Origin: Sinorhizobium terangae
Lineage (GTDB): Bacteria; Pseudomonadota; Alphaproteobacteria; Rhizobiales; Rhizobiaceae
DNA: 64,000 bases
NCBI RefSeq assembly: GCF_009601505.1
Contig: NZ_WITC01000033.1
Coordinates: 98,549 to 162,548 of the forward strand
Direction: 5' to 3'
Part shown: positions 51,037-59,286 of the stretch, in pieces
Position numbering within the stretch: position 1 is the first letter of the stretch
How the letters are laid out: the number at the start of each line of letters is the position of its first letter
Program-made: the position numbers and the translations under genes
The notes under the pieces: generated by a model
The model's input: the letters and a program-made list of their open reading frames with translations, nothing else
What the model was told of the DNA's origin: nothing
Databases searched by the model: none

Positions 51037-51648
51037 ATGAACAATGAACCAAGCGGCCGCAGCCCTGGCGATCCGTTGCGAGTGCCTGTGACGACCTCGC
51101 AAGGTGTCGACGACGCCTATGGCGCGCAAACCGGTGGAACTGGCGAGGACACGTCAGATCGCAACCTACAGCAGGCGGTGCGCGAAGACCTGAATGATAT
51201 GCGAGAGTTCGCGGATCAACAGGCGGAACAAGCCCGAGAGGCTGCAGCCCGCGCCGCCGAACACGAAAAGAACGCCGTAGCGCGCCAATTGAGCTGCGTT
51301 GCGATGGCCGTTGAGAAAGTAGGCTCCGAGCTTCAACAATCGGACCAGCAAACCCTCGGCCGCTACGCGCAACAGATCGGCACGTCGCTCCGCGGCCTTG
51401 CACGCGATGTGGAGGGTCGCAATCTCGGCGAGATTGCGGGGATGGCCGAAGACTTCGGCCGAAAGCAGCCGCTAGCCTTTCTCGGCATGGCGGCAATCGC
51501 AGGCCTGGCCGCCAGTCGGTTTTTGACCGCCTCGGCCGAGCGTCGCACGCACCGGACAGTTTCCCAGCCATCTTCCGCATCGCCGTCAGCCGCTGACCGG
51601 GCAAGTGAAGGCGGGTGGAATTTTGAGGAGTTTCAACGCAATGACTGA
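51037..51648 (+). CDS. Small stress-type protein with amphipathic helices, unknown function
   Basis: A 203-residue protein with a polar N-terminus, an alanine/glutamate/glutamine-rich helical stretch (about 48-125, QQAEQAREAAARAAEHEKNA), a short hydrophobic segment near 147-165 (LAFLGMAAIAGLAASRFL) and a polar tail. The pattern resembles rhizobial proteins annotated as nutrient-deprivation-induced, but I cannot assign a function. It starts the three-gene unit with a holin-III-like and a DUF3618 protein (8-bp and 4-bp overlaps) and has the best RpoE2-type promoter of the window. An association with the cell envelope under stress is inferred. Confidence 0.8.
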   Translation: MNNEPSGRSPGDPLRVPVTTSQGVDDAYGAQTGGTGEDTSDRNLQQAVREDLNDMREFADQQAEQAREAAARAAEHEKNAVARQLSCVAMAVEKVGSELQQSDQQTLGRYAQQIGTSLRGLARDVEGRNLGEIAGMAEDFGRKQPLAFLGMAAIAGLAASRFLTASAERRTHRTVSQPSSASPSAADRASEGGWNFEEFQRND

Positions 51649-52060
51649 CCATCGGGACGACCGCCCCCTATCGGAATTGATGACCGGCTTGGTGACGGAC
51701 ATATCCGGACTTTTCCGCAAGGAAATCGATCTGGCCAAGACGGAGGTATCCGAGACTTTGGACCGTGCGACAGGGAGCCTCGAGACGCTTCTTGTCGGCT
51801 TGATTTTCGCGATTGGCGCCATTGGCGTGCTGTTGGCCGCGGTGGTCCAGGGACTGGCCGCGTTTCTCATGGCACGCGGCGCCACGGAGCCAAACGCTGA
51901 AGCGTTGTCCGCCGCCACTGTCGGCGTCGTCGTGGGCCTGCTCGCCTGGGCAATGATTTCGCGTGGCCTGTCGACGCTGAAAGCCAGCAGCCTCAAGCTC
52001 GACAGGACGACAGCCTCCCTGCAGCGCGACGTGGACGTGTTTAAGGAGCAGATGCGATGA
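51641..52060 (+). CDS. Phage holin family III-like (DUF1469/YqjE-type) membrane protein
   Basis: A 139-residue protein of the holin superfamily III/YqjE type. An amphipathic start (SELMTGLVTDISGLFRKEID then LAKTEVSE) precedes two membrane segments, about 52-80 (LLVGLIFAIGAIGVLLAAVV) and 94-114 (ATVGVVVGLLAWAMISRGL), and a C-terminal amphipathic helix (TASLQRDVDVFKEQMR). The ATG at 51641 overlaps the upstream stop by eight bases. Such proteins are chromosomal envelope proteins rather than phage lysis genes; no prophage genes are nearby. Confidence 0.88.
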   Translation: MTDHRDDRPLSELMTGLVTDISGLFRKEIDLAKTEVSETLDRATGSLETLLVGLIFAIGAIGVLLAAVVQGLAAFLMARGATEPNAEALSAATVGVVVGLLAWAMISRGLSTLKASSLKLDRTTASLQRDVDVFKEQMR

Positions 52061-53025
52061 ACGATTCTTCTCACATGCATTCGTCTGCCGAGCTGCAGCG
52101 AGAGATCGAGGCCGATCGGCAACGCATTGAAGAAAAGCTCCACGCCATCCAGGAACGGATGTCGCCGGGACAATTGATGGACGAGATGCTCGAATATGCG
52201 AAGACGAGCGGCGGAGCCGAATATCTCAGCAATCTCGGCGTCGCGCTCAAGGCAAATCCGATCCCCGTTGCCTTGATGGGGATAAGCCTCGCCTGGCTGC
52301 TCGCAAATCCGGGGTCGCGCGCGCCCGGATTAAAGGACGACGGTGCGGACGACTATCCGCTCGCAACCGTGACGGGCTCTGTAAGGCGGGTCGGACCTGT
52401 GGAGGCCAGCTTCGGAGAGCGCTATAGCCACTTCACAGATGAAAGCGGCAATCGCTTCAGAGCCCTGACAGACACTGCCGATCGTCGGGCCGGCCACTTC
52501 GTCGACCCAAACGGCAACGTCTATCGCGGCTTTGCCGATGCCACGGGAAAGCAGATCGAAGAAATACGCAACGAGGCCGGAGCTTTGTTTGACGAGGCCT
52601 CTGGCTGGGCGTCCAGCACGTGGCGGCAGATTGGCGCGACGGCGAGCCGCGTGTCCAGCTCCGTTGCGGATGCCGGCAAATCCCTCGCGGGCCGCACGCA
52701 GGATGCGGCCCGATCGCTGCAGGAGGAGGGCGCGCATCTCAATGCGGCTATCCTCAGGCATTTCCGCGACCAGCCTCTGGTCGGCGGCGCACTCGCCTTT
52801 GCGGTCGGCGCAGCGATAGGGGCTGCGCTGCCCCACACCGAGGCTGAGGACGAGGCGATGGGTGAGGCCGCTGACGAGGTACGCAGCAACCTCTCGGCGC
52901 GGACGAATGCGGCAGTCGGCGAAGCCATGGCAACGGGGCAGGAGATGCTGGACAAGACCGGCGATGTAGCACTTCAAGCGCACGACGCCGCCAAAGAGCG
53001 GGTGCGTGAGTGGCCGCGGGAATAG
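52057..53025 (+). CDS. DUF3618 domain protein, membrane-associated
   Basis: A 322-residue protein. Residues 10-85 are the DUF3618 domain (SSAELQREIEADRQRIEEKL, then MSPGQLMDEM and a hydrophobic NPIPVALMGISLAWLL). The middle (about 130-170) holds repeats with FTDESGNRFRALTD / FVDPNGNVYRGFAD, and the C-terminal half is an apolipophorin/LEA-like set of amphipathic helices with a hydrophobic PLVGGALAFAVGAAIGAALP near 245-265. It overlaps the holin-like gene by four bases (ATGA). The long helical C-terminus is typical of rhizobial DUF3618 proteins of unknown function; a membrane or desiccation stress role fits the promoter. Confidence 0.85.
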   Translation: MNDSSHMHSSAELQREIEADRQRIEEKLHAIQERMSPGQLMDEMLEYAKTSGGAEYLSNLGVALKANPIPVALMGISLAWLLANPGSRAPGLKDDGADDYPLATVTGSVRRVGPVEASFGERYSHFTDESGNRFRALTDTADRRAGHFVDPNGNVYRGFADATGKQIEEIRNEAGALFDEASGWASSTWRQIGATASRVSSSVADAGKSLAGRTQDAARSLQEEGAHLNAAILRHFRDQPLVGGALAFAVGAAIGAALPHTEAEDEAMGEAADEVRSNLSARTNAAVGEAMATGQEMLDKTGDVALQAHDAAKERVREWPRE

Positions 53026-53083
53026 CGTTTCGGCTGTGAGCCCAGCAGTCATCTCGATGCCGCAGAGCGATTATGAATAACGA

Positions 53084-53118
53084 GATGGAATTCACGCGAG
53101 AAAAGCGTGAACTCCATC
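53084..53118. terminator. Bidirectional hairpin terminator candidate
   Basis: GATGGAATTCACGC (53084-53097) and GCGTGAACTCCATC (53105-53118) form a 14-bp stem with one mismatch and an A-rich loop, between the convergent stops at 53025 and 53141. Confidence 0.7.
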
Positions 53119-53140
53119 GGACTCCCGGTACGCCTCCAAT

Positions 53141-55342
53141 TCATGCCACATCCGGCAGCCGGTCAACCAGCTTGTCGAGTGTGATCGGATAGTCGCGCAC
53201 CCTGATGCCGGTGGCATTGTAGATGGCGTTCGCGACGGCCGCGGCAACACCGCACAGGCCGAGCTCGGCGATCCCCTTGGCCTTCATCGGCGACGACATC
53301 GGATCGGTCTCGTCGAGGAAGATGACCTCCTGGTGCGGGATGTCGGCATTAACCGGTACCTCGTAGGAGGCGAGGTCGTGGTTGACGAAGAAACCGCGCT
53401 CCTTGTCCACGACCAACTCCTCCGACAAGGCTGCGCCGACGCCCATCGTCATGGCGCCGATGACCTGGCTGCGTGCCGTGATCGGATTGAGAATGCGGCC
53501 CGCGGCGCAAACCGCAAGCATCCTCCGGACTCGCGTCTCGCCGGTCGCAACGTCCACCGCGACTTCGACGAAATGCGCCCCGAATGTGGATTGCTGATGC
53601 GTCTCGGTGAGCTTGCCGAACTCGATGCGGTCCTCCGCCACGAGCCCTTCATCGCCAGCGGCTTGCGATAGCGGCATCCGGCGGTCGCCGGACCGTACCT
53701 CGCCGTCTGCGAAGACCAGGTTGTCGGCGTTGTTGAAGCCGAGCTTCTGCGCCACCGCTTCCCGCAGCTTGACGCAGGCGGCGTAAACCCCGGCCGTGGA
53801 ACTGTTTCCCCCGAACTGTCCGCCGGAACCTGAGGAAACCGGAAAGCGGGAATCGCCAAGACTGACCGCAACTTTGTCGATCGGTACGCCGAGCATCTCT
53901 GCGGCGGTTTGCGCGATGATCGTGTAACTGCCCGTGCCGATGTCGGTCATGTCGGTCTCGACGGTAACGATGCCCTCGCGATCGAGGCGCACGCGGGCTC
54001 CGGAGGCCACCACAAGATTATTGCGGAATGCCGCGGCGACCCCCATTCCGATGAGCCAGTTTCCCTCACGCCTGCTGGCGGGCTGCCTAATGCGCCCTTC
54101 CCAGCCGAAACGCTCCGCGCCGGTGCGCAGGCAGCCTACGAGGTCGCGGTGCGAGAACGGCCGCTCGGGATTCTCCGGATCGACCTGCGTATCGTTGAGG
54201 ATCCGGAATCCGACCGGGTCGAGATCGAGCCTCTCGGCCATTTCGTCGATCGCGATCTCCAGCGCCATCATGCCCGGAGCTTCGCCCGGCGCGCGCATCG
54301 CGTTTCCCTCGGGAAGATCGAGCGTCGCAAGGCGCATCGCCGTCATGCGGTTGGCGCCGGCATAAAGCAGGCGTGTCTGTTGCACGGCCACTTCGACGCC
54401 ACCGCCCGGAAGGTCGCCGGACCAACTCTCATGCGCAATCGCAGTGATCTTCCCGTCGCGTCCGGCACCGATCCGTATCCTCTGGATCGTTGCCGGACGG
54501 TGCGTCGTGTTGTTCATCAGGAAGGGACGGGGCAGGGCGACCTTCACCGGACGCTTGGCTTCGCGTGCGCCAAGCGCCGCGAGCACCGCGTCTGCGCGCA
54601 GAAACAGCTTGCAGCCGAAACCGCCGCCGATGAAGGGCGACATGATGTGAACCTTCTCCTTGTCGATCCCGAGGGTCGTCGCAAGATCGGTCCGCCACCA
54701 GTCGACCATCTGGCTTGACGTCCAGACCGTCAGTTCATCGCCGTTCCACGCAGCGATCGAGGCATGAGGCTCCATCATCGCATGCGATTGATCCGGCGTG
54801 GTGTAGGTCTGGTCGAACTTGACGGCTGCGGTGTCAAAGGCCGCATCGAAGTCTCCTGCCGCGGAGTCCGGCTCGCCTTCCTTCGGCTTGACGGCGGTGT
54901 CCTTCGCCGCCGCCAGATCGAAGACGCCCTTCTCCTCGGCATAATCGATCTTCACGAGCGCGGCCGCCGCGCGCGCCTGCTCGAAGCTTTCAGCGACCAC
55001 CACCGCGATCGCCTGGTGGTAATGCTGGATCTCCGTGCCGCCGAAGAGCTTGGCGGTGTTGTATTTGCCCTTCTTCAGCTCGCCTGTGCCGTCGGAGGTG
55101 ACGACCGCGATCACGCCGGGAGCACTTTTTGCGGCCGTGGCATCGATAGATCGGATCCGGCCCTTGGCGATCGGCGACCCGACGATATAGCCATAAGCAT
55201 AACGCGTGCCGTGATCATGCCATTCGTAGGCGTAGACCGCCTTGCCGGTTGTCTTGAGCGGACCGTCTATGCGGTGGATCGGCTGACCCACCGCCTTTAA
55301 CTGATCGATCGGGTTCGTCGTTGCAGGTGTGTCGAATTTCAT
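53141..55342 (-). CDS. paoC: Aldehyde oxidoreductase molybdenum-binding subunit (PaoC/YagR-like)
   Basis: A 733-residue xanthine-oxidase-family large subunit. N-terminal residues 20-130 (GQPIHRIDGPLKTTGKAVYA) form the first domain; the cofactor-binding region includes FIGGGFGCKLFLRADAVLAA, the GEAPGMMALEIAIDEM stretch, and GSGGQFGGNSSTAGVYAACV. The catalytic glutamate is expected at E693 in KGIAELGLCG. The enzyme oxidises aromatic or other aldehydes using a molybdenum cytosine-dinucleotide-type cofactor. It is the third gene of a paoABC-like operon, four bases after paoB. No paoD-type cofactor chaperone gene follows in the window. Confidence 0.93.
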   Translation of the reverse strand: MKFDTPATTNPIDQLKAVGQPIHRIDGPLKTTGKAVYAYEWHDHGTRYAYGYIVGSPIAKGRIRSIDATAAKSAPGVIAVVTSDGTGELKKGKYNTAKLFGGTEIQHYHQAIAVVVAESFEQARAAAALVKIDYAEEKGVFDLAAAKDTAVKPKEGEPDSAAGDFDAAFDTAAVKFDQTYTTPDQSHAMMEPHASIAAWNGDELTVWTSSQMVDWWRTDLATTLGIDKEKVHIMSPFIGGGFGCKLFLRADAVLAALGAREAKRPVKVALPRPFLMNNTTHRPATIQRIRIGAGRDGKITAIAHESWSGDLPGGGVEVAVQQTRLLYAGANRMTAMRLATLDLPEGNAMRAPGEAPGMMALEIAIDEMAERLDLDPVGFRILNDTQVDPENPERPFSHRDLVGCLRTGAERFGWEGRIRQPASRREGNWLIGMGVAAAFRNNLVVASGARVRLDREGIVTVETDMTDIGTGSYTIIAQTAAEMLGVPIDKVAVSLGDSRFPVSSGSGGQFGGNSSTAGVYAACVKLREAVAQKLGFNNADNLVFADGEVRSGDRRMPLSQAAGDEGLVAEDRIEFGKLTETHQQSTFGAHFVEVAVDVATGETRVRRMLAVCAAGRILNPITARSQVIGAMTMGVGAALSEELVVDKERGFFVNHDLASYEVPVNADIPHQEVIFLDETDPMSSPMKAKGIAELGLCGVAAAVANAIYNATGIRVRDYPITLDKLVDRLPDVA

Positions 55343-55346
55343 TGTC

Positions 55347-56297
55347 TCATTCCCTCGCTTCGGAAAGGACCGCGCTCAGCGTGCGTTCGACGAGCGCCAC
55401 CTTGAAGGTGTTCTGTTCCGTAGGGCGGGCCTTTGCGAGTAGCTTGGCGGTGACCGCCTTTGCCCCGCCAGCAAGCTCTGCCTCGGCTGCCTCGTCGCGC
55501 CAGGGTTTGGGCGCAATGCCACCGACCGCGATGCGGCCGGTCCCGTCCGGTTGCACCACCGCAGCGACGGAAACCAGCGCGAAGGCATAGGACGCCCGAT
55601 CACGAACCTTGCGGTAGACCTGCTTGCCGCCAGCGGGCTTCGGCAGGACGACCGCCGTGATCAGCTCGCCGCGGTCGAGGACATGCTCGATATGCGGCGT
55701 ATCACCGGGCAGGCGATGAAGATCGGCAATGGGAATGCTGCGCATCTTGCCGTCCGGCCGCACGGTCTCGATGACGGCATCGAGCGCACGCATCGCCACA
55801 GCCATGTCGCTCGGATGTGTCGCGATGCAGTGATCGCTGGCACCGACCACCGCGAGCTGGCGGCTGAAGCCGGCAAGCGCTGCGCAGCCGCTGCCGGGTT
55901 GCCGTTTGTTGCAGGGTTGGTTGGTGTCGTAGAAATATGGACAGCGCGTGCGCTGCAGCAGGTTGCCGGCGGTCGTCGCCCTGTTGCGCAACTGTCCCGA
56001 TGCCCCGGCAACCAGCGCCCGTGACAGGAGGGCATAGTCGCGACGAATGCCGTCATCGGCGGCAAGATCCGTGTTGCGGACAAGGGCGCCAATCCTGAGA
56101 CCGCCTTCCGGCGTCGGCTCGATCTTGTCCAGCCCCAGTCCGTTGACATCAATCAGATGCGTGGGCGTCTCGATCTCGAGCTTCATCAAGTCCAGGAGAT
56201 TGGTGCCGCCTGCGATGAATTTCGCTCCATTCATGTCGGCCGCCGCCTTAGCGGCCGCCTCGATCGAGGAAGCGCGTTCGTAAGTGAAAGCTCTCAT
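55347..56297 (-). CDS. paoB: Aldehyde oxidoreductase FAD-binding subunit (PaoB/YagS-like)
   Basis: A 316-residue CO-dehydrogenase-flavoprotein-type subunit. The FAD-binding motif is [15 protein letters not shown] near residue 35, with [20 protein letters not shown] following. The cysteines of the [20 protein letters not shown] segment match the extra [4Fe-4S] cluster found in PaoB. ATG 56297 follows GGGGAGGAAGG and overlaps the paoA-like stop by four bases; the longer frame to 56510 is an overlap artefact. It passes electrons between the 2Fe-2S subunit and the acceptor. Confidence 0.93.
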   Translation of the reverse strand: MRAFTYERASSIEAAAKAAADMNGAKFIAGGTNLLDLMKLEIETPTHLIDVNGLGLDKIEPTPEGGLRIGALVRNTDLAADDGIRRDYALLSRALVAGASGQLRNRATTAGNLLQRTRCPYFYDTNQPCNKRQPGSGCAALAGFSRQLAVVGASDHCIATHPSDMAVAMRALDAVIETVRPDGKMRSIPIADLHRLPGDTPHIEHVLDRGELITAVVLPKPAGGKQVYRKVRDRASYAFALVSVAAVVQPDGTGRIAVGGIAPKPWRDEAAEAELAGGAKAVTAKLLAKARPTEQNTFKVALVERTLSAVLSEARE

Positions 56298-56941
56298 GCC
56301 TTCCTCCCCGCGACTTCGGTGATGGCTTCGACGATGTTCGAATAGGCGCCGCATCGACAGATATTGCCGCTCATGCGTTCCCGGATCTCCGCGGCCGTCA
56401 CCTCGGAAGGAGCGAGCAGATCGGCCGTCACATGGCTCGGAATATTGGCCGTGATCTCTTCGAGCATCGCGATCGAGGAACAGATCTGGCCGGGCGTGCA
56501 GTAGCCGCACTGGAAACCGTCATGCTTGGCGAAGGCGGCCTGCATCGGATGGAGGCTGTCGGGCTGGCCCAGGCCCTCGATCGTCGTGATGCTGTCGCCC
56601 TCATGCATGACCGCAAGCGTCAGGCAGGAGTTGACGCGGCGTCCGTCGATGAGGACCGTACAAGCGCCGCACTGTCCGTGGTCGCATCCCTTCTTTGTGC
56701 CGGTGAGATGCAGGTGCTCCCGGAGTGCATCGAGCAGCGTTGTCCGGTTGTCGAGCTCAAGCTCGCGGCGCTCGCCGTTCACCGTGAACGAGACGTTCGT
56801 GCTTTGCGATGCGGCGGGGGCATTTGTCTGTGCGTGGCTGAGCGAGGCTGTGCTTGCCACTGTGACGGTGGCGGCCGACGCGACGAGCAGGTCGCGCCGG
56901 GAAATTTCAAGTGCGCCAGGGCTTTGCATATCCAGCTCCAT
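56294..56941 (-). CDS. paoA: Aldehyde oxidoreductase 2Fe-2S subunit with Tat signal (PaoA/YagT-like)
   Basis: A 215-residue subunit. The N-terminus has a twin-arginine signal ([20 protein letters not shown], about 13-32) that exports the folded PaoABC trimer to the periplasm. Two 2Fe-2S domains follow: ferredoxin-type [21 protein letters not shown] (about 95-115 in register) and the C-terminal CGYCTPGQ and [15 protein letters not shown] motifs. ATG 56929 (MQSPGAL) with GGAG upstream is an alternative start. First gene of the operon; it faces the response-regulator gene at 57383 across a 440-bp gap. Confidence 0.93.
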   Translation of the reverse strand: MELDMQSPGALEISRRDLLVASAATVTVASTASLSHAQTNAPAASQSTNVSFTVNGERRELELDNRTTLLDALREHLHLTGTKKGCDHGQCGACTVLIDGRRVNSCLTLAVMHEGDSITTIEGLGQPDSLHPMQAAFAKHDGFQCGYCTPGQICSSIAMLEEITANIPSHVTADLLAPSEVTAAEIRERMSGNICRCGAYSNIVEAITEVAGRKA

Positions 56942-57382
56942 CTCTTGATGATGAAAGGTCTAGGGCGGGACGGCTGCACGGTAGCCGTTACTCGAAACAA
57001 CGAAAACCGCAAAACGATCCGTCTGCGCGCCAAAAAAGTAAGCTGGAGTCTGGCAGTGCGGAGGCCGGTGGGGCCTCAAGGTTGCGATCGTCCAGTTGTC
57101 ATCACCATCGGTGCGGCAGCCGGTGGCCTTGTGTTCCACTGGGCAGGATGGTGAGTTCATTCGCATTCGCCGCCGTCCTGTTACTTGGATTCGACAGCCG
57201 ATGGTGCAGCATTGCGGGGCCCCTGCACTCGGCAATTGCCGGACCTCGAAAACTATGCGACAAATTTCTCGCTGTTGTGCTGGAGGAGAGCATGACGGCA
57301 ACGGGAGCATAGATATTTCCAGTGCAATTTGGAGCTGTCTGACGCCACTCCAGAGACCAGGAAGTATTTTGGGAGGAGTGCC
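56942..57382. other. Divergent intergenic region between paoABC and the response-regulator gene
   Basis: A 441-bp stretch with promoters presumably in both directions. A small + strand frame from about 57150 (MVSSFAFAAVLLLGFDS...) has no clear ribosome site or homology and is not called. No strong hairpin or repeat stands out. GGGAGGAG directly precedes ATG 57383. Confidence 0.4.
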
Positions 57383-58072
57383 ATGTCGCAGACTGCGTTG
57401 CCCGTCCACTCGCTTTCAATAAAATCGGCCTTGGTGATCGATGACCATCCGCTTTATTGCGATGCCCTGGCCGCGACGATGGAAAGCACCTTCAAGACGC
57501 GTCGAATTCGAACGGCGACGTCGCTCAGCGAAGCGATGCAGCAACTGCGAATGCGGTTTTCACCCGATCTGATCATGCTTGATCTCAATCTGCCGGACGC
57601 GTCGGGTCTGAGCGGTTTTCTGAAGATCAAGGAGAAGATGCCGGACATCCCGGTGATCGTCATCTCGGCGATCACGTCGAAGGACGTCGTCCAGTCGGTT
57701 ATTGCAGCCGGGGCCGCGGGTTTCATTCCCAAGGATATGGACCGGCAGAATTTCCAGGAGGCGATGCAGGATATCTGGAACGGCAAGACCTATGTGCCGC
57801 CAGGCTACACGATCCCGACACGCAGCACAGCCACGGACCTGTCGGTGGAAACGATTTCGCGCAAGATCGCGCATTTGTCGCAGCAGCAGACCCGTATCCT
57901 GGGGCTGATCTGTGAAGGGATGCCGAACAAGCTGATCGCCTACGAGATGCAACTGGCCGAGGCGACCGTCAAGGCCCATATCACGGCGCTTCTGCGCCGG
58001 CTGGGCGTCCATAACCGCACGCAGGCGGCGATGCTGGTGCGCGAAGTCTCGATCCGCCATAGCCTGCAGTGA
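57383..58072 (+). CDS. NarL/FixJ family response regulator (ErbR/AgmR-like)
   Basis: A 229-residue response regulator. The receiver domain (about 10-130) has the acidic pair in VIDDHPLY, the phospho-acceptor in LIMLDLNLPDASG and the conserved lysine in AGFIPKDMD. The LuxR-type DNA-binding domain (about 160-225) reads LSQQQTRILGLICEGMPNKL then EATVKAHITALLRRLGVHNR. ATG 57383 has a strong ribosome site. It is followed after 44 bases by the FIST and hybrid-kinase genes, so it is the likely output of that system. NarL-type regulators of this style (ErbR/AgmR) control alcohol oxidation genes in Pseudomonas; the same role here is inferred. Confidence 0.92.
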   Translation: MSQTALPVHSLSIKSALVIDDHPLYCDALAATMESTFKTRRIRTATSLSEAMQQLRMRFSPDLIMLDLNLPDASGLSGFLKIKEKMPDIPVIVISAITSKDVVQSVIAAGAAGFIPKDMDRQNFQEAMQDIWNGKTYVPPGYTIPTRSTATDLSVETISRKIAHLSQQQTRILGLICEGMPNKLIAYEMQLAEATVKAHITALLRRLGVHNRTQAAMLVREVSIRHSLQ

Positions 58073-58116
58073 GGATGCCGGAACGCACAGCGCTCTAGAA
58101 GGGAGGACGGCGGCGC

Positions 58117-59286
58117 ATGACGGCTGTCGACGATCTTGACCGCAAACCGGCGGAGGCAGTGCGGCTCGCCGCATCGCGTGCCGATGACGCAGCGGTTGCG
58201 CTTGCCGAAATCAGACGGCAGCTTGCCACCGCAAGGCCGAGCTTCGTCCTCCTGTTCGTGCCGAACAGGCTTCAACCCGATGACGTTGCCAAGGCTCTGC
58301 GGGTGTCGCTACCGAACACCGTGGTCTTCGGCTGCACGACGGCCGGCCAGATCACGTCGCGGGGCTATGAAGACGACGCGTTGCTGGCGATCGCGTTCCA
58401 GCGGCATCACTTCCGGGTTGCCTCGATCCTGTTCGAACCGATCTCGCCGGTTTCGATTGCCGATGTCGTGTCGCAGACGGAGCGGCTCGCCGCGCAATTC
58501 CGTGCGACGCCGGGCCGTAAGCGGCTCGCCCTGATTTTTGCCGATGGACTGTCCAAACAGGAGGATATCCTGATGGCGGCCCTGGAGGCGGGCCTGAAGG
58601 ACATTCCCGTCTTTGGCGGGTCGGCCGGTGACGGGTTGCGGTTCGAGCGCACCCAGGTCCTGCGCAATGGCGAATTTCACAGCAACGCCGCACTTCTTCT
58701 CCTGCTTGAAACCGATCTGGACTTTAGCGGCCTCGGCTTCGATCATTTCCAGCCCACGGAAACACGCATGGTGGTTACCCGTGCCGTCCCGGAGGAAAGG
58801 CTGGTTCTGGAAATCAACGGCTCACCGGCGGCCGAGGAGTATGCCCGGCTCGTCAAGGTGCCGGTCAGCGAGTTGTCACCGATGGTTTTCGCCGAGAACC
58901 CCGTGCTGGTGCGCAACGGCAATCTCTATCATGTGCGGGCGATCCAGCAGATCCACGGCGAACATGGCCTCACCTTCCTGTCGGCCATCGACGACGGTCT
59001 GCTGCTGAGGCTCGGTCGTGGCAAGGAAATCATTCGCACCCTCGAAACGGGGCTCGCCGTCAGCGACAAGGACGGTGAGGCACCCGATTTCGTCCTGGGT
59101 TTCGACTGCTATCTGCGCAAACTCGAGATCAAGCGCAAGGGCCTGGACGGCAAGGCGTCCGAGCAGTTCCGCCAGCATCGGGTCGTCGGTTTCAACACCT
59201 ATGGCGAACAGCATCTCGGCGTGCATGTGAACCAGACCTTCGTCGGCGTCGCATTCTTCCGGCCAAAGGAAGGCGTGCCGCTGTGA
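58117..59286 (+). CDS. FIST N/FIST C domain sensory protein
   Basis: A 389-residue FIST protein. The FIST N domain (about 30-220) shows RPSFVLLFVPNRLQPDD, NTVVFGCTTAGQITSRGYED and IPVFGGSAGDGLRFERTQVL; the FIST C domain (about 225-365) holds EINGSPAAEEYARLV and DFVLGFDCYLRKLEIKRKG, ending with GFNTYGEQHLGVHVNQTFVG. FIST domains are thought to bind small ligands such as amino acids and feed signalling partners. The stop overlaps the GTG start of the hybrid kinase (GTGA), so the two proteins are coupled and probably interact. Cytoplasmic, with no membrane segment. Confidence 0.93.
   Translation: MTAVDDLDRKPAEAVRLAASRADDAAVALAEIRRQLATARPSFVLLFVPNRLQPDDVAKALRVSLPNTVVFGCTTAGQITSRGYEDDALLAIAFQRHHFRVASILFEPISPVSIADVVSQTERLAAQFRATPGRKRLALIFADGLSKQEDILMAALEAGLKDIPVFGGSAGDGLRFERTQVLRNGEFHSNAALLLLLETDLDFSGLGFDHFQPTETRMVVTRAVPEERLVLEINGSPAAEEYARLVKVPVSELSPMVFAENPVLVRNGNLYHVRAIQQIHGEHGLTFLSAIDDGLLLRLGRGKEIIRTLETGLAVSDKDGEAPDFVLGFDCYLRKLEIKRKGLDGKASEQFRQHRVVGFNTYGEQHLGVHVNQTFVGVAFFRPKEGVPL

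Noticed and set aside
51641..52060. Phage lysis holin from a prophage
   Set aside because: No phage genes, integrase or attachment sites nearby; it belongs to a chromosomal three-gene cassette with DUF3618.
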